DNA of 64,000 nucleotides from Dioszegia crocea. Lineage: Eukaryota > Basidiomycota > Tremellomycetes > Tremellales > Bulleribasidiaceae. The notes under the pieces are model-generated. The model was given only the letters and a program-made list of their open reading frames with translations. It searched no databases and was not told where the DNA came from. The position numbers were made by a program, and so were the translations under genes. Positions 11,221 through 21,881 of this stretch are shown here, one piece after another. Each line of letters opens with the position of its first letter. The first letter of the stretch is position 1. The stretch spans positions 558,001-622,000 of the forward strand of contig BCKK01000005.1 in NCBI GenBank assembly GCA_001600615.1, in the 5' to 3' direction.

Positions 11221-12512
11221 ATGTCCAACCCCGCAAACGGCCCCTCCTTCGGTCCTCTTACCTATCATCAGAGCGACTGGAATAGTGCAGTCGACGGTCC
11301 AATGTGGCCTGCAGAAACGCAGACCGTAATGAATGCACAGGGCAGAAAAGTCCTCCGGATCGGCAAGGACGAGAAAAGCTTCGTTAAGGAGATTGACGGT
11401 ATGGTGTACGTGTATGAGAAGACTTGGAATAGTGAGTTCTTCTGCATAGTACTACACCCAGCAGTGACATCCGCTATCGATAATTTCACTGCTGATTGCT
11501 CAGGTGCAGGGAAAGTTCATCACGACGTGAAGATGTACAAGGCAAAATCCAAGTGCGTCTTTCCTGAAAGTATCACATCTGGATCCAAGCTGACTGGATA
11601 AGGTCCACGCAGACACATACACCTCCGCCGAAGGAAACTCCCACGTCCCACAATGGTTCCACCAAGGCTGTGTGGCTTGCAGGCGGAAGAAGTCTCAAGC
11701 CCGCAGCTACCGAGGAGATCCGCAACAGAAAGCTGCTCGCCATGTCCCGCGCGTACCACATAGTTCTCGACCAATGTGAGTGCACCTGTCCGTAGACCGG
11801 TGATTAAGCCCGATATGGCGACTGGGGCTTAGCTACCGTCAGACGTGATGGCAAGCTGACTTTGCGCTAGATGTCACAGAGGGAGACGAAAAATGGCCCA
11901 GCTCCCACGATGTGGCTCTCATTAGCGAGTACCTCGTGGATAAATGCTGGGCAGAGCCATCCACGGATGATCTAAATGCTTCAAGGACCGCCATCGAAGC
12001 CACCGACGCCTATGCCAGGAGCATGGCGTATATCTGCAAGGGCTTCAAGGATGGGATCGACACGCGCGACGACGCCACCCTGCTAGAATGGTATGAGGAC
12101 GTCCGAGCGCCATTGATCAAGGAGGATCCGCTGGTGCCACCGGCAGAGAGGGCCCAGACTAGCCTATATGTGTATCGCTCGTCTGATGGCGGAGCTGGGA
12201 CTACTCTCGCTCATGCTCTCTTCCGGTCGATCAAGAAAGATCACGACGTAAGTGTGAAGTTGAAGCAGTATGAAGATGCCGTTTATCGTCTCTCAACTTA
12301 CGAGTATGACGAAAACCCAATCGGTGAGTGTAAGGTATTGGGCTTAATTTATGGCCAGTTGCTGATTGGATATAGGCCAAGATACGACAGGAAACATCGC
12401 AGCCGCTGCGGCATGGAAGCTTTTGAATAAGAATAATTTCCCCGACAATCAGTTGGCGGGACTTCTCATCGAGGCGAAGAAGATGATGGGCGCAGGAGGA
12501 GGAGCACCATGA
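11221..12512 (+). CDS. Orphan helical protein, module 1 of a tandem pair
   Basis: No known family recognised. It starts at 11221 (MSNPANGPSFG), with introns beginning near 11430, 11560, 11775 and 12325, and ends GAGGGAP at TGA 12510-12512. The protein looks soluble, charged and mostly helical, with no signal peptide or membrane segment. From STKAVWLAGG onwards it aligns with the next module (LTKAAWLDAA), including KLLAMSRAYHIVLDQY against VLTALTTAAKFIVERY and LISEYLVDKCW against HLAEDLAHRC. Two introns sit at equivalent positions and in the same phase (1) in both modules. The reading frame continues open straight past the TGA into module 2. Confidence 0.75.
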
Positions 12513-13564
12513 GTTGTACAGGCGCTAGCTAGCCATTTGGAATGCATCTGCTACAGATCGAATATTGACGAATGCAGTGAGATTGATCGATCCAAGGTCG
12601 TCAAGCCGATCACCCGACCGGAACGTACGATTTCACCGGATATCACGGGCTCGTTCCCGGAGTCGTCGCCACACTCGACGGCTTCTCCAGAGCTACCGAC
12701 GAAAGTGCCACCTCCAGCCACAGTGACTCCGCTCGCATACCGTGATGGACTCACTAAGGCTGCATGGCTAGACGCCGCAACGGAGCCTTTCATGGGCGAG
12801 ACGCTCGAGAAGCAGGACAGGGTTCTCACCGCATTGACTACCGCCGCCAAGTTCATCGTTGAGCGCTGTAAGTGGCCATGATATCATCCAGCTCCACGAG
12901 GATCAACCCAAAAGGATCGTCAGCTGACAATTGCAGACAAGACCACAAATGACGCTCACTACCGCGCTCTTTCCCCTACCATTGTCTGTCACCTGGCCGA
13001 GGATCTAGCCCATCGATGTTCCGATGAGATACCAAATCGGCTACCGGCCGAAGCAGCCAAACGTATCGGTCTGATGATCGACTCCCGCGCCATGAAATAC
13101 GATCCCTCGCTAACGATCGCTCCCTTTGACCCTCTGGAAATGTGGAGGACGATTGGTACATCTTTCGAGAGCAATGATTCCAACACGTTTGCCCTTCAAA
13201 TCGACTCGGAAGAGGGGGACACGACCCTCGCTCAATTCATCAATCGCGGGAAGACGGACGAGGGGCGCAGTGCGAGACTGGCAAGGTACATGGACATCGT
13301 TTTCGAGCTCCTAGCCGGTCAGCGGTTTCATGAAGCGCGTGAGTTTTCTGTTAACCGATCTCACAGAGATCGAATCCATCAGTTCAGCTGCTGACTTCCC
13401 GCGTAGCTGGTTTCAGCGTGCAGTTGCTCGCCAAGGCTGCTGTCGATATTTACGATGCCGGTGACAATCAGGTCGATGTCGACCTGGCTTGTCGGTCAGC
13501 TAGGTCGAAGATGAGTGAGGCGAATAAAAAACGACGCCAATTGGCTGGTCTGGATCCCATATAG
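12513..13564 (+). CDS. Orphan module 2, no ATG, in frame after TGA
   Basis: This stretch is homologous to module 1 and lies in the same frame directly after its TGA, with no further stop until TAG 13562-13564. No ATG exists in this frame before 12792, which is inside the homologous part, so an independent start would cut the domain. Introns run from about 12869 to the acceptor just before 12938 and from about 13340 to the acceptor just before 13408; both match introns of module 1 in place and phase. The protein ends KKRRQLAGLDPI. Possible readings: stop readthrough giving a two-module protein, a fused gene recently broken by a point mutation, a sequence error, or an undetected 5' exon. Function unknown. 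Confidence 0.6.
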
Positions 13565-13715
13565 TCTTCAATGTACACTGCCCGCAGGATATTTAGTCTG
13601 TATGTTACGTCAGGTTTTGCCATCTATTGTGACCTGTGATTCAGAATCAAAAGTCCATACATTCAGAAAAACAATACCAAGCGTCAAGAGGTCATTAAGC
13701 GACATCAACGTCAGA

Positions 13716-15385
13716 TCATAACAGCATCCCGACACCAGCCACAGCTGCCACAGCGAGCATGGCTACTCCGCCCACAAAGCCCATACCACCCTGGACAGCC
13801 TGGCCCATGGCGGCAGCTCGGCTGCTGGTGGCAGCCGCACTTGCGCCTGAGCCCGACGCACTGCCCGTTCCAGATACTGAGCCAGTGCTGGTCCTGCTTG
13901 CTGGACCCGAAGCACTGCCCGAGGCAGACGAGCTACCGCTAGCACTCGCACTGCTGCTAGCGCCCGCACCTGACCCGCCGGACAAAGCGTAGTTCATCTT
14001 GGTCCAGCTTGCTCCGGAGACGGCAGCGCCGGATCCAACAGCGTTGGCAATGTAGTTGATCTCGCCCCCGGTAGTGATCTGGACGAGGGACGATGGGGAG
14101 GCGGCGTAAGCTGCGTTGGCGTCCTTGGTGGGAGGAGGAGGGAGGATAGAGGTGGTATTGATTAGGTTGGCAGAGTATGGGGCGCCGTCAGTCGACGCGT
14201 AGCTCGAGGGGTTGGTCCAGTGGTTGACGACGTAAGAGTTGGAGAAGTCCGAGGGGATGAAGACGAGCTGGTTTGGGGTCTGAAGATGAGCCACGGTTCC
14301 AAACGAGAGATTGGAAGACTTACGGCATCGCCATCAACGGGGAAGCTGACGGCTTGACCAGCGACGTCAGGGAAAGCCTGTCCGCCTGAAGCAGTAGGGA
14401 ACGCCTGTGCGGTAGGTTGCCAGTAGGCGTCTGGAGAATCAGCATGGGATTGCGCAAGGTGTCCTGAGTGGCAATCGCCAAAACTTACAGTGAACCACGA
14501 AAATCTGAGCGGATCCAGCCGCTGTGTTGGGAACACCAAAGTACACTGAAGCATCAGTCAATTGATCCGAGATTGGGTTGAAGGAACCGACGTACTGATG
14601 TGGTTGCTGGCCTGAGCAGCAGTGACACCAGCGGACGATCCCGACGCCCAGCTAGGCGCACTGACACCCTCCCAGGCCAAAGCTGAGCTTGTCGCCGTGG
14701 AGGTCACAGCTGACATGTCGAGCTGCGTCAACCCACCGTTCGAGTAGGTGAACAAGACATTGGTGTCGTGGTCCAGTACCGAGGCGGAACGGGTCTGAGG
14801 AGCGGAGGGTGGAGATGAGGTAGACTGGGTGGACCAGCTGTTTGACCCAAAGGAGTAGATGTAGACTTTCTAATTTCGTCAGTCAAACAGCTTAAAAAGT
14901 AACTAGAGCCGAAACCCACGCTGATATCTGACGCGTCACCGCCAATGACATACATGGCATTGTTGAATTGTGATAGGAGACATTGAGTGTTGTTCCCAGT
15001 CCAAGGTCTGAAGCTCAGTGTAGCTCTTTCCGCAGTTGGACAGTGGCAAACTTACGGTCGGCCAGTGGTAGTTAGGGGAGTCACGTTTGGTTCTGATCAG
15101 TCATCAGCATGTCGTACATCGCCATTGAAAAATCGCATTTTCCGCTCAGTACACCGCGATCGTTGCTGTGCAAAAAAACACCGAGCGCGACGCGTCCTTT
15201 TTGAAGTCCCGTAGCACGCAAATAGAGTGGAAAGTCAACTCACGAACCCATCCAGAGCTTTTCCCTAGATTGACATCTTGGCTACCACCGAACGCGTATA
15301 AGTTCCATTGCGTGTCGAATTGCACACATGGGACGGCGGCGGCAAGGATCGGGAGAAGAGACGCGAGGGCGAGAGAAGCGAGCAT
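13716..15385 (-). CDS. Secreted Ser-rich surface protein, likely GPI-anchored
   Basis: It starts at 15385 with a clear signal peptide (MLASLALASLLPILAAA, residues 1-17) followed by a Cys and the block WNLYAFGGSQ, which resembles a kelch-type strand. Further exons read GGDASD, TYSNGGLTQLD and VYFGVPNTAAGSAQIFV. The last exon holds a long Ser/Ala/Gly-rich stalk and ends in a hydrophobic tail (AMLAVAAVAGVGMLL) right at the stop, TGA 13716-13718. A signal peptide, Ser-rich stalk and C-terminal hydrophobic end are the layout of a GPI-anchored cell-wall protein. The beta-propeller idea rests on short motifs only. Five or more introns; middle borders are tentative. Confidence 0.75.
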
Positions 15386-15718
15386 TGCTAGAGCTTTCTT
15401 TTGACGGAGCGGGGGAGTTTTTTCGTGAGGTCAGATGAGTGTATATGTAGACGCTTCGTAGTCTGTGTCGTGAGGATGTCTCGGTGCTCTACGACTGTAT
15501 AGATGTAAGAGGCAAAGAATAGATCGAGGTGGTTTTGTCTGAGCTTGGCTCACCCAACATGCCGTAAAAGGATCCTCTGCGGGGTCTCCACGTTCCAGCC
15601 AAAAGTTTGCAGCTATCCAAGCCAAAGCCAACCTCCATCTTTCACAGACATACAGACCGCTATATCCACCCATACAACATCATCACAACCTACTCGCCCC
15701 CTTGAGATACACGAAAAG
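15386..15718. promoter_or_regulatory. Divergent promoter region
   Basis: A 333-bp space between the surface-protein gene (minus) and Fap7/AK6 (plus). C/A-rich leader sequence precedes the plus-strand start. No gene seen. Confidence 0.35.
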
Positions 15719-16476
15719 ATGACAACGCACCACGAGCGCAAATTTCCCGTTGTTCTGATCACAGGTACGTTCACAGCGCCCGAATCATCGACCCCCTCCC
15801 CATCTCGCGAGGTCGTATTCTGACTTATAGGCACGCCTGGCACTGGCAAATCATTCCACTCCCTCCTTCTTTCTCAATCGATGCAAACCACACCAACACC
15901 GCTCGTCCACCTGAATGTCGGAGAGATAGTCAAGGATAAGGGATTCCATGAAGGATGGGATGAGGAATGGCAGAGCTGGACAATAGATGAGGATAGATTA
16001 TTGGATTACCTGGAGGAGATCATCAATCCTGAGAACGCAGCAGCGGAGACTGGTACGTACGCCTCTGACAAGATCTGAGCGTTCATTGATGGCTAGGTTT
16101 CATTATCGACCATCACGACCCCTCGCTATTCCCAGAAAGATGGATAGATCTGGCTGTTGTCCTGACTTGCGATAATAAAGTGCTACATGAGCGCCTGACA
16201 GAAAGGTAAGCTTGGCTTGATCTCGAGTGCGACTCCGCTCTGGTACGACAGCAAGCTGATCGTGACAGAAATTACCCCGCAAACAAGTTGACGGAAAACA
16301 TCACGGCGGAGATAATGCAAACGTGCTTGTCGGAAACACGGGAGTCGTACGCCGAGGAGATCATAGTGGAACTGAGCAGTAACGGAGAAGGCGAGGACGT
16401 GGATGAGAACGTCAGAAGGCTGGAAAGTTGGGTATCTAGCTGGGTCGCGGATCGAGCTGAGGGCGGGCAACAATGA
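15719..16476 (+). CDS. FAP7: Adenylate kinase 6 / ribosome factor Fap7
   Basis: A nuclear nucleoside-monophosphate kinase/ATPase needed for late 40S subunit maturation (Fap7/hCINAP, AK6). It starts at 15719 (MTTHHERKFPVVLITG). The first intron splits the Walker A loop, giving GTPGTGKS after splicing. Then come NVGEIVKD (NMP-binding strand), FIIDHHDPSLFPERWIDL (Walker B region), NKVLHERLTERNYPANK (lid) and ENITAEIMQ, all family blocks in order. It ends at TGA 16474-16476 after an acidic helix. Length and three-intron structure are ordinary. Confidence 0.93.
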
Positions 16477-16672
16477 GGCGGGATGTGAGCGCGGCTTGAG
16501 CGTGGGGCGTGTCTGCTGTATGGAGTGACAAGCAAGATCTTGGTTGCTGGTGGCTCTTATTGTTAGTATAGCCTAGCGAAAGGAAGGTATCGATCTGTAT
16601 ATACATTATTAACGATACCTGACTGCTACTGCCCCCAACCTCACTTCGGTTCGGTCTTGCTACGCCCACAGC

Positions 16673-18867
16673 CTAGAATCCCATATCGGCCATATTCGAT
16701 CCGACACCCTTCATCTTCATCTTGCCCGCCCCGCCTCTGCCCATTGGCATGCCAGCTCCCGACATGAAATCGTCCATATCGTCGGCGCCTCCTTTGGTTC
16801 CACCACCCTTTCCTGGATTGTCGAGGCTTTGGGCTTGCTAAGGCGGATCAGCACTACTCCCACACAAGTACCAGATGAGAATGGCAGACTGATATGCCAG
16901 ACAGTGGAACGAAGAAGAGCCTGCAGGTGGACGGCAAAGGCAGGGGATGAAAGAGGAGGAGGTAGACGCTGAACATACCTTTTTCAAATACTCCCTGTTG
17001 ACGCCTAGCTCCCGCCCGCTCTTTGTCAACTCCATCTCCAACCACGAAGCCGTGTGGTTCAATTGCTTCAAATACGACAAAGCCAGAGGCGATGTGTAGT
17101 CCAAATCTTCCTCCATGAACGACACGATCGGTGAAGGGCCAGAATCATCAATCGCAGCTCTGATGGTCCTGTTATTGACCTGTAGTCGTCAGTCCGGTCT
17201 ATTCCGGTCACACCTGGAGAGTAGCGTACCATATATTGCAGTATAGCCAGAACTTCCCCTTGACCATGCTCGCCGGTGTAATCTAGCCTCTGGGCCAGAT
17301 CGCCAAGGGTCATTCGGGAGTAGAGAGATTTGAGACGAATGATTTGGCGAATGGGGATTGAGCGGATGATCGAATCCAAGAGACCGACATTGCAGTCCTA
17401 TTTGGTCAGCTTTTGCTCTTTAATGCACATAAAAATCACGAGAACTGACATCCTTGAGCTCCTTGTTACCGATGAAGCCCCGAACAGCGTTCCAATTGGC
17501 CGCCATGAAGGCTTCGGCAAGCTTGACGTAGTCTTTGGCGTTCCGGTCAATCATTCGCGTGACTGATCCCGCAATATATTTAGAGAAATGGATCAACTGA
17601 GGGATGAGCGATGCTTCTTTCCTCAGTTGAGTATGAACATACCTTGCCGTCGTCCAAGATACCGCATAAGATAGCCCGTTTGGCGCATGCTAGCTGGATA
17701 GCAGATGCGGCCGTGGTGGGCACAGTCACCGCCTATAAATAGTCAGCAGTAGTACTTTTGACGAGTCAGAGAAGGAAAGCACGAACCGTGCTGAACATTT
17801 CGACGGCGTACGCATAATTTCCGAGCGCGGCGCTGATGAGGCCGGCATGATGGTAGAAGGTGATGACATCGAGGTATGACAGAGACATCTGAACATCAGC
17901 CATAGTTTCCCTTCGCCATTTTAGGGATCTGACTTGCAGTCTTCACGTCGACGTAGATGGCATCCACTACGAAACGAGCTGCATCAAAATGCTGAGTGAT
18001 GAGACACGCCTAGACCATCGATTAGCTTCTGGCGCATTGCAATGGTCAGCAGTTCCCCGACTCACCTCAAGGTAAGCAGCGTGCACCCCTGAAAGCATCT
18101 GCCGCAAGGTCGTTCGCTCAATAAGTCTCTGAAGAGCTGGCAGGATGTGATCAAGCTTGAATATCAGCTTTGACCCTGTCGGCGCTAGTATATCCAAGGC
18201 AACGTACAGTTCGGAGTTTCTTGGCGAGCCTCACCATGCCCCAAGCTAAATCTGCCACTGGCCAAGTCAGCCCAATTCAATCGTTCCACACCTCGTCGAT
18301 ACACTCACATCGCGGACCACACTGGTGCAGCTGCTCACTGTTACCTGAGTGACAAAGGTTCACGGCGAGCTGAAGCAGATCGGCATTGTATTCGGGCTGA
18401 TCGGCGTGATTGGGATGTAACCGTGCCGACCTAAATTGTCAGACTTCCCTTCTGCGCGCAAGCCGTTTACAGCGGATAACCTACACAACAAATACCAAGC
18501 CAGCAGCTTGCCGATGCACATCATCATCCTTCAACGTCCTCAAATCCTCATTGAACAGCGCCAGAATTTCCTCGCCTTTCCCCATCGCCTTCTCTCGGTC
18601 CTTCTCCGGCGCCTTCTTCGCACTTGCGACCGCCGCAAGGGAAGGAATGAGGGAGGTCGAGATGGAGTGTGGAGAGTTACATGTTTGAATGAGCTTGAGA
18701 ATCTGGGAGGCGGTGGTCGGGATCGAAGGGGCCACGGGGGCGGTTCGGAGGTTGGAAGGGATCAGGGAGGGGAAGGCAGGGTGAGCCGGGGCAGGGCCGG
18801 AAGATGTGGATGCGGGTGCTGAACCGGACCCTGGGGCAGGGCCAGAGGTGGATGCTGAGCTGGACAT
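16673..18867 (-). CDS. CSN3: COP9 signalosome subunit 3
   Basis: A PCI-domain subunit of the COP9 signalosome, which removes Nedd8 from cullins. The start at 18867 (MSSSASTSG) has a good context; an in-frame ATG at 18936 would add 23 residues. A Ser/Pro/Ala-rich N-terminus is followed by helical repeats. The C-terminal PCI part includes RLKSLYSRMTLGDLAQRLD and then VSFMEEDLDYTSPLALSYL, matching the CSN3 winged helix and its tail helix (SWLEMELTKS). It ends GSNMADMGF at TAG 16673-16675. About nine introns. The subunit call rests on the tail pattern and could be confused with another PCI protein such as Rpn3. Confidence 0.78.
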
Positions 18868-19348
18868 GGCTGCTGATGCTCGATGGAGGTGGGAGGTTTG
18901 ACAATTGGTTGATGAAACAGGGCGAAACGCGTCCAAGGCCGGTCAGATGTAGGCGATATGTGGGAGGCGTAAATATGGGGCATCGAGTGTGGCGGACATT
19001 TAGTACTGCAGCTCATGCCATCAGCGCTAGAGCGCTAGAGTCCTAATCAGCTTGATGCCAGAGAGTCAGACCGGTGCTCAGTGGAGTACTATCAGGATGG
19101 CAATGAATGAATCTGATTCTGCGGGGGATGGACAACCCTCGTACCCTGACGATTTCGGCCGGGAGGGCGAGTGGCGTCTATTCATCCTGTGGCTGATCCC
19201 CACTGCACTCTGCATACCACATCTGGAAATTGTCCCTAGACTCATACACATATGCAAAACCACAGTCTAAGCTCATCGCAATGTTCATCTACGAGAATCC
19301 ATGCCACCACCGATGTTCAGTAATTCACTTTCCGGACGCCTGTGCCAA
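18868..19348. other. Promoter of CSN3 and 3' flank of small orphan
   Basis: A 481-bp space. It must hold the CSN3 promoter and the 3' untranslated end of the gene at 19349-19684. No coding signal with splice support was seen. Confidence 0.35.
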
Positions 19349-19684
19349 TCAGCGACGAGGGAGACCACACTCTGCCCAATGCGCAAATTTCCCCCCTGCC
19401 TCAAGCCCGAGAACCTGCACGAACACCTCCACTGACTCCGGACGGAATGTCGCTCTCGCACTCGCAAGGGCATATTTTGCCACCGTGTTCGCAAGATCCT
19501 GGGCGATGGGACGCTCAGAGCGAGCCGAGTTCCAGGGGAACTCTGCATTTGTCCGATCCTCGGTCTCCGTACGAATTGCCTCCCATGAATTGCCTTCGGT
19601 ATCACTACCAAGCAAGGTGACACACAGCTTCTTCTCATCTGCACTGGCGTAAGCGCTGAAATTACCGTAATGAGTGGCAATCAT
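19349..19684 (-). CDS. Small orphan protein, 111 residues
   Basis: An intronless frame from ATG 19684 (MIATHYGNFSAYASADEKKL) to the stop at 19349. It has mixed composition without low complexity and blocks such as LCVTLLGSDTEGNSWEAIR and VEVFVQVLGLEAGG, which look like a small alpha/beta fold. No signal peptide or membrane segment. An AT-rich TATA-like patch lies near 19812, about 125 bp upstream. I do not recognise a family. Length and codon-like composition favour a real gene, but no splice or homology evidence supports it. Confidence 0.5.
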   Translation of the reverse strand: MIATHYGNFSAYASADEKKLCVTLLGSDTEGNSWEAIRTETEDRTNAEFPWNSARSERPIAQDLANTVAKYALASARATFRPESVEVFVQVLGLEAGGKFAHWAECGLPRR

Positions 19685-20280
19685 GGAGGATGGTCTGTGG
19701 CGTGGTATGCAGTAGTCGATGGTTGTAGTCGGTTTGGTATATATGCTGAGTGGGGATGAGGCCGAATTGCAGAGTGAGCGACGAAGAGGGAAGAGGAGGA
19801 CAGGGATCCTAAATATAGAGAGGGAATTGGCAGAGCAAATGCTTCCAGTAGCACGCAACGAGCGAGTCGAAGCCCGCCCCCACCTTTGTTCCCCCTTCTT
19901 TGCGTAGACCCTGAGACCTGAAACACAGACTTCGCAGGGCGGGCTGCGTCATCGCGGGGGCGTGCCACACCCCGGTTCGTGAAGACTCGGCGCTTCGGTG
20001 ATCCTGCGCTTCTATCTCCTGCTTCTTCGCGGCTTCTTACAGCCTTTGCCCCCGGAATTTGATATCCAGCGCATGATCCGGCCGAGACGATACAGGCCTG
20101 CTTCGATTTGCGCTTGACCGATCGGCATGAATCGCAGAGCTCGCCTTTGCGGCTAAACCCCGCCGAAACCGTTTCGCAGCACGTTTGTGTCAGCGGGCCC
20201 GGGGTTGTTGTCCGCTTTTGAGAGTCGCGCCGATAAGGTCGGGGGAATTTTCGCCGGCAAGACTCGACTCCCGAGTCACA

Positions 20281-20328
20281 GCCTATTCAGCTGATGCGCT
20301 GAGAGCCTATTCAGCTGATGCGCTGAGA
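20281..20328. repeat. Exact tandem duplication of 24 bp
   Basis: Bases 20281-20304 are repeated without change at 20305-20328; the unit begins gcctattcagctgatg. Perfect identity suggests a recent event or slippage. Confidence 0.9.
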
Positions 20329-20426
20329 CCGTGAAGCCATTAGCTCATGTTATCCTGTCGACATCTCAGTCAGTCACAAAATGAGAGAACCCGGAACCAT
20401 GACCATATTCCTCGCTAGCTTAGAGA

Positions 20427-20478
20427 AAGCGCTTCGGCGGACTGCTTCGATTGCCGATGGGGAAAAGCGCTTCCCCAT
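20427..20478. repeat. Paired AAGCGCTT palindromes and 8-bp stem
   Basis: AAGCGCTT occurs at 20427-20434 and again at 20465-20472. The second copy is inside a perfect inverted repeat, atggggaa 20457-20464 and ttccccat 20471-20478, with a 6-base loop. The feature lies 57-108 bp beyond the NTF2 stop. Confidence 0.6.
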
Positions 20479-20534
20479 TGCGGTGGTCATGGATGCATCA
20501 TGTAGATTGCTTCGGCTAGTCTGACTGTAGAAGC

Positions 20535-21366
20535 CTATCCGTACACCCTATAGGTCAACTCTCGGTTCCTCCTTAGGAAAGGGCGGAGGAAACTCACAAT
20601 CGGAAAACGTCATTCTGCACAAAGTAGCCCTGTCCTTCTGGCACGAGCTATACACATCAGCATGCTATCCCGCAATTCCATCATTGAGAGAACTAACGTG
20701 GAACATCTGCGAGTATGGTAACACGTTCTGTCCACCGTCCACTAGCAGTTGACCGGTAACGAGGACGAGGATGGCGGCGATTGAGGCAGAAGCGGGCTGG
20801 GCGTCAAGGGTGAGAACCTTGTGCTGGACTTGTTGAAATGGAAGAGTCTGAAGGCTCAGCATCATACTTCGACCATACAGCAACAGGAGCTAGCAAAGCA
20901 CGGAGGATCAACAGCACAATACCGCGCAGAGCTCCTCTAACACCCCACACGGCGCCTCTTTTCCCCGTCTCGCTATTCGCCAGAATAACGACAGAGTGAC
21001 ATTTGCTTTCAAACTTACCGTGAGCTTCTCGATGATGGCCTTTGTTCCCTGGAAAGGTATCTCCTCGAATGTCAACATCGACATGTCCCTCTGCTCAATC
21101 AGCATTCAAGGCTCCTCTCGGGTTGACAAAGGTCGCAAGGAGCAAAGGCGTACGTAGAGAGCCGAAAGTTGAGACCTGTCAGTGTCGAAGGTCTGGTAGT
21201 AGAAATCTGTAGCATCAGCTTCGTGCACGACATGGTGATCGAGAAGCTGCGGTGATCATCGCAGATTCTTGGAACTTTGGTGACTTCCAGTGTACCGTCC
21301 AGCTAATAGAAAAAGAGCAACCAACGCACCCGTGAACTGTTTGGCAATAGCGTTGATGTCAGCCAT
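20535..21366 (-). CDS. NTF2: Nuclear transport factor 2
   Basis: A small homodimeric carrier that imports RanGDP into the nucleus. It starts at 21366 ([12 protein letters not shown]) and reads on through [69 protein letters not shown] and [18 protein letters not shown]. This is the full NTF2 domain in order. The last intron must be spliced to give the family's usual end, RLVYG, at TAG 20535-20537; without splicing the protein would stop at FRL. Several introns. The upstream region carries a degenerate repeat (21496-21680). Confidence 0.95.
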
Positions 21367-21881
21367 GGTGGTTGATGTAGTTTGAGGTGATTATCAGAGG
21401 TACGTTTGTTGATGAAGGCTCAATTGGCATGAACGCGTAAAGCCAAAGTCTGCCAAAGTCCCGGGTCCGTGATCCAAATCCTAGGCGAGGAATGCTATAA
21501 CGCCGCAAGATTCCGGCTCGGTTTTAAGTCCACCACTACACCATTCAGACCCATTTCATATTTTGGATCGTAACGCCGCAAAATCCCGGATCTTTGACCC
21601 ACCACTATACCATTCAGACATTTCAGGATTTGGTTTATAACGCCGTAAAACTCCGGCTCGAAGTCCGACCAGGTCCGCAGAAGTCCAGACGGTTGTGGCG
21701 CCGTGACACGGTGACAGTGGCGACATTGCACATGTCACCCTCCGCTGTCACCTTGTTATCTCTCTTTTCTCAAACGCAGGAGAGAACGCGCCCTAGCCAG
21801 TCTGCTCAAATGGTATATCAACAGTACAGAACATCCCCGGATATCGTGTTTGGAGGCCGCATACCTGAATGACCATCCCAA
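21367..21881. promoter_or_regulatory. NTF2 upstream region with degenerate tandem repeat
   Basis: A 515-bp space. It carries about 2.5 units of an imperfect repeat of around 70 bp (listed separately) upstream of NTF2 and downstream of the gene ending at 21882. No gene was seen. Confidence 0.4.
21496..21680. repeat. Degenerate tandem repeat, unit about 70 bp
   Basis: Units begin at about 21496, 21568 and 21636. Each starts with a version of taacgccgcaaaatcccgg; the first two continue with ccaccactayaccattcaga. The third unit is partial. Spacing is about 72 and 68 bp. Confidence 0.8.

Larger units (their letters stand above)
19685..20534. other. Long GC-rich spacer with repeats and palindromes
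   Basis: An 850-bp space between the NTF2 3' end and the small orphan's promoter. It contains a GC-rich part (about 19930-20280), an exact tandem 24-bp repeat (20281-20328) and palindromes around 20427-20478. I found no gene or RNA structure I could name. Confidence 0.4.

Noticed and set aside
12510..12512. Selenocysteine at the TGA between modules
   Set aside because: Higher fungi lack the selenocysteine machinery, and no supporting 3' structure was seen.
16673..18867. Reading the PCI protein as proteasome subunit Rpn3
   Set aside because: The tail-helix pattern (YTSPLALSYL then SWLEMELTKS) fits CSN3 better, and the Rpn3 C-terminus is not seen. A profile search would settle it.
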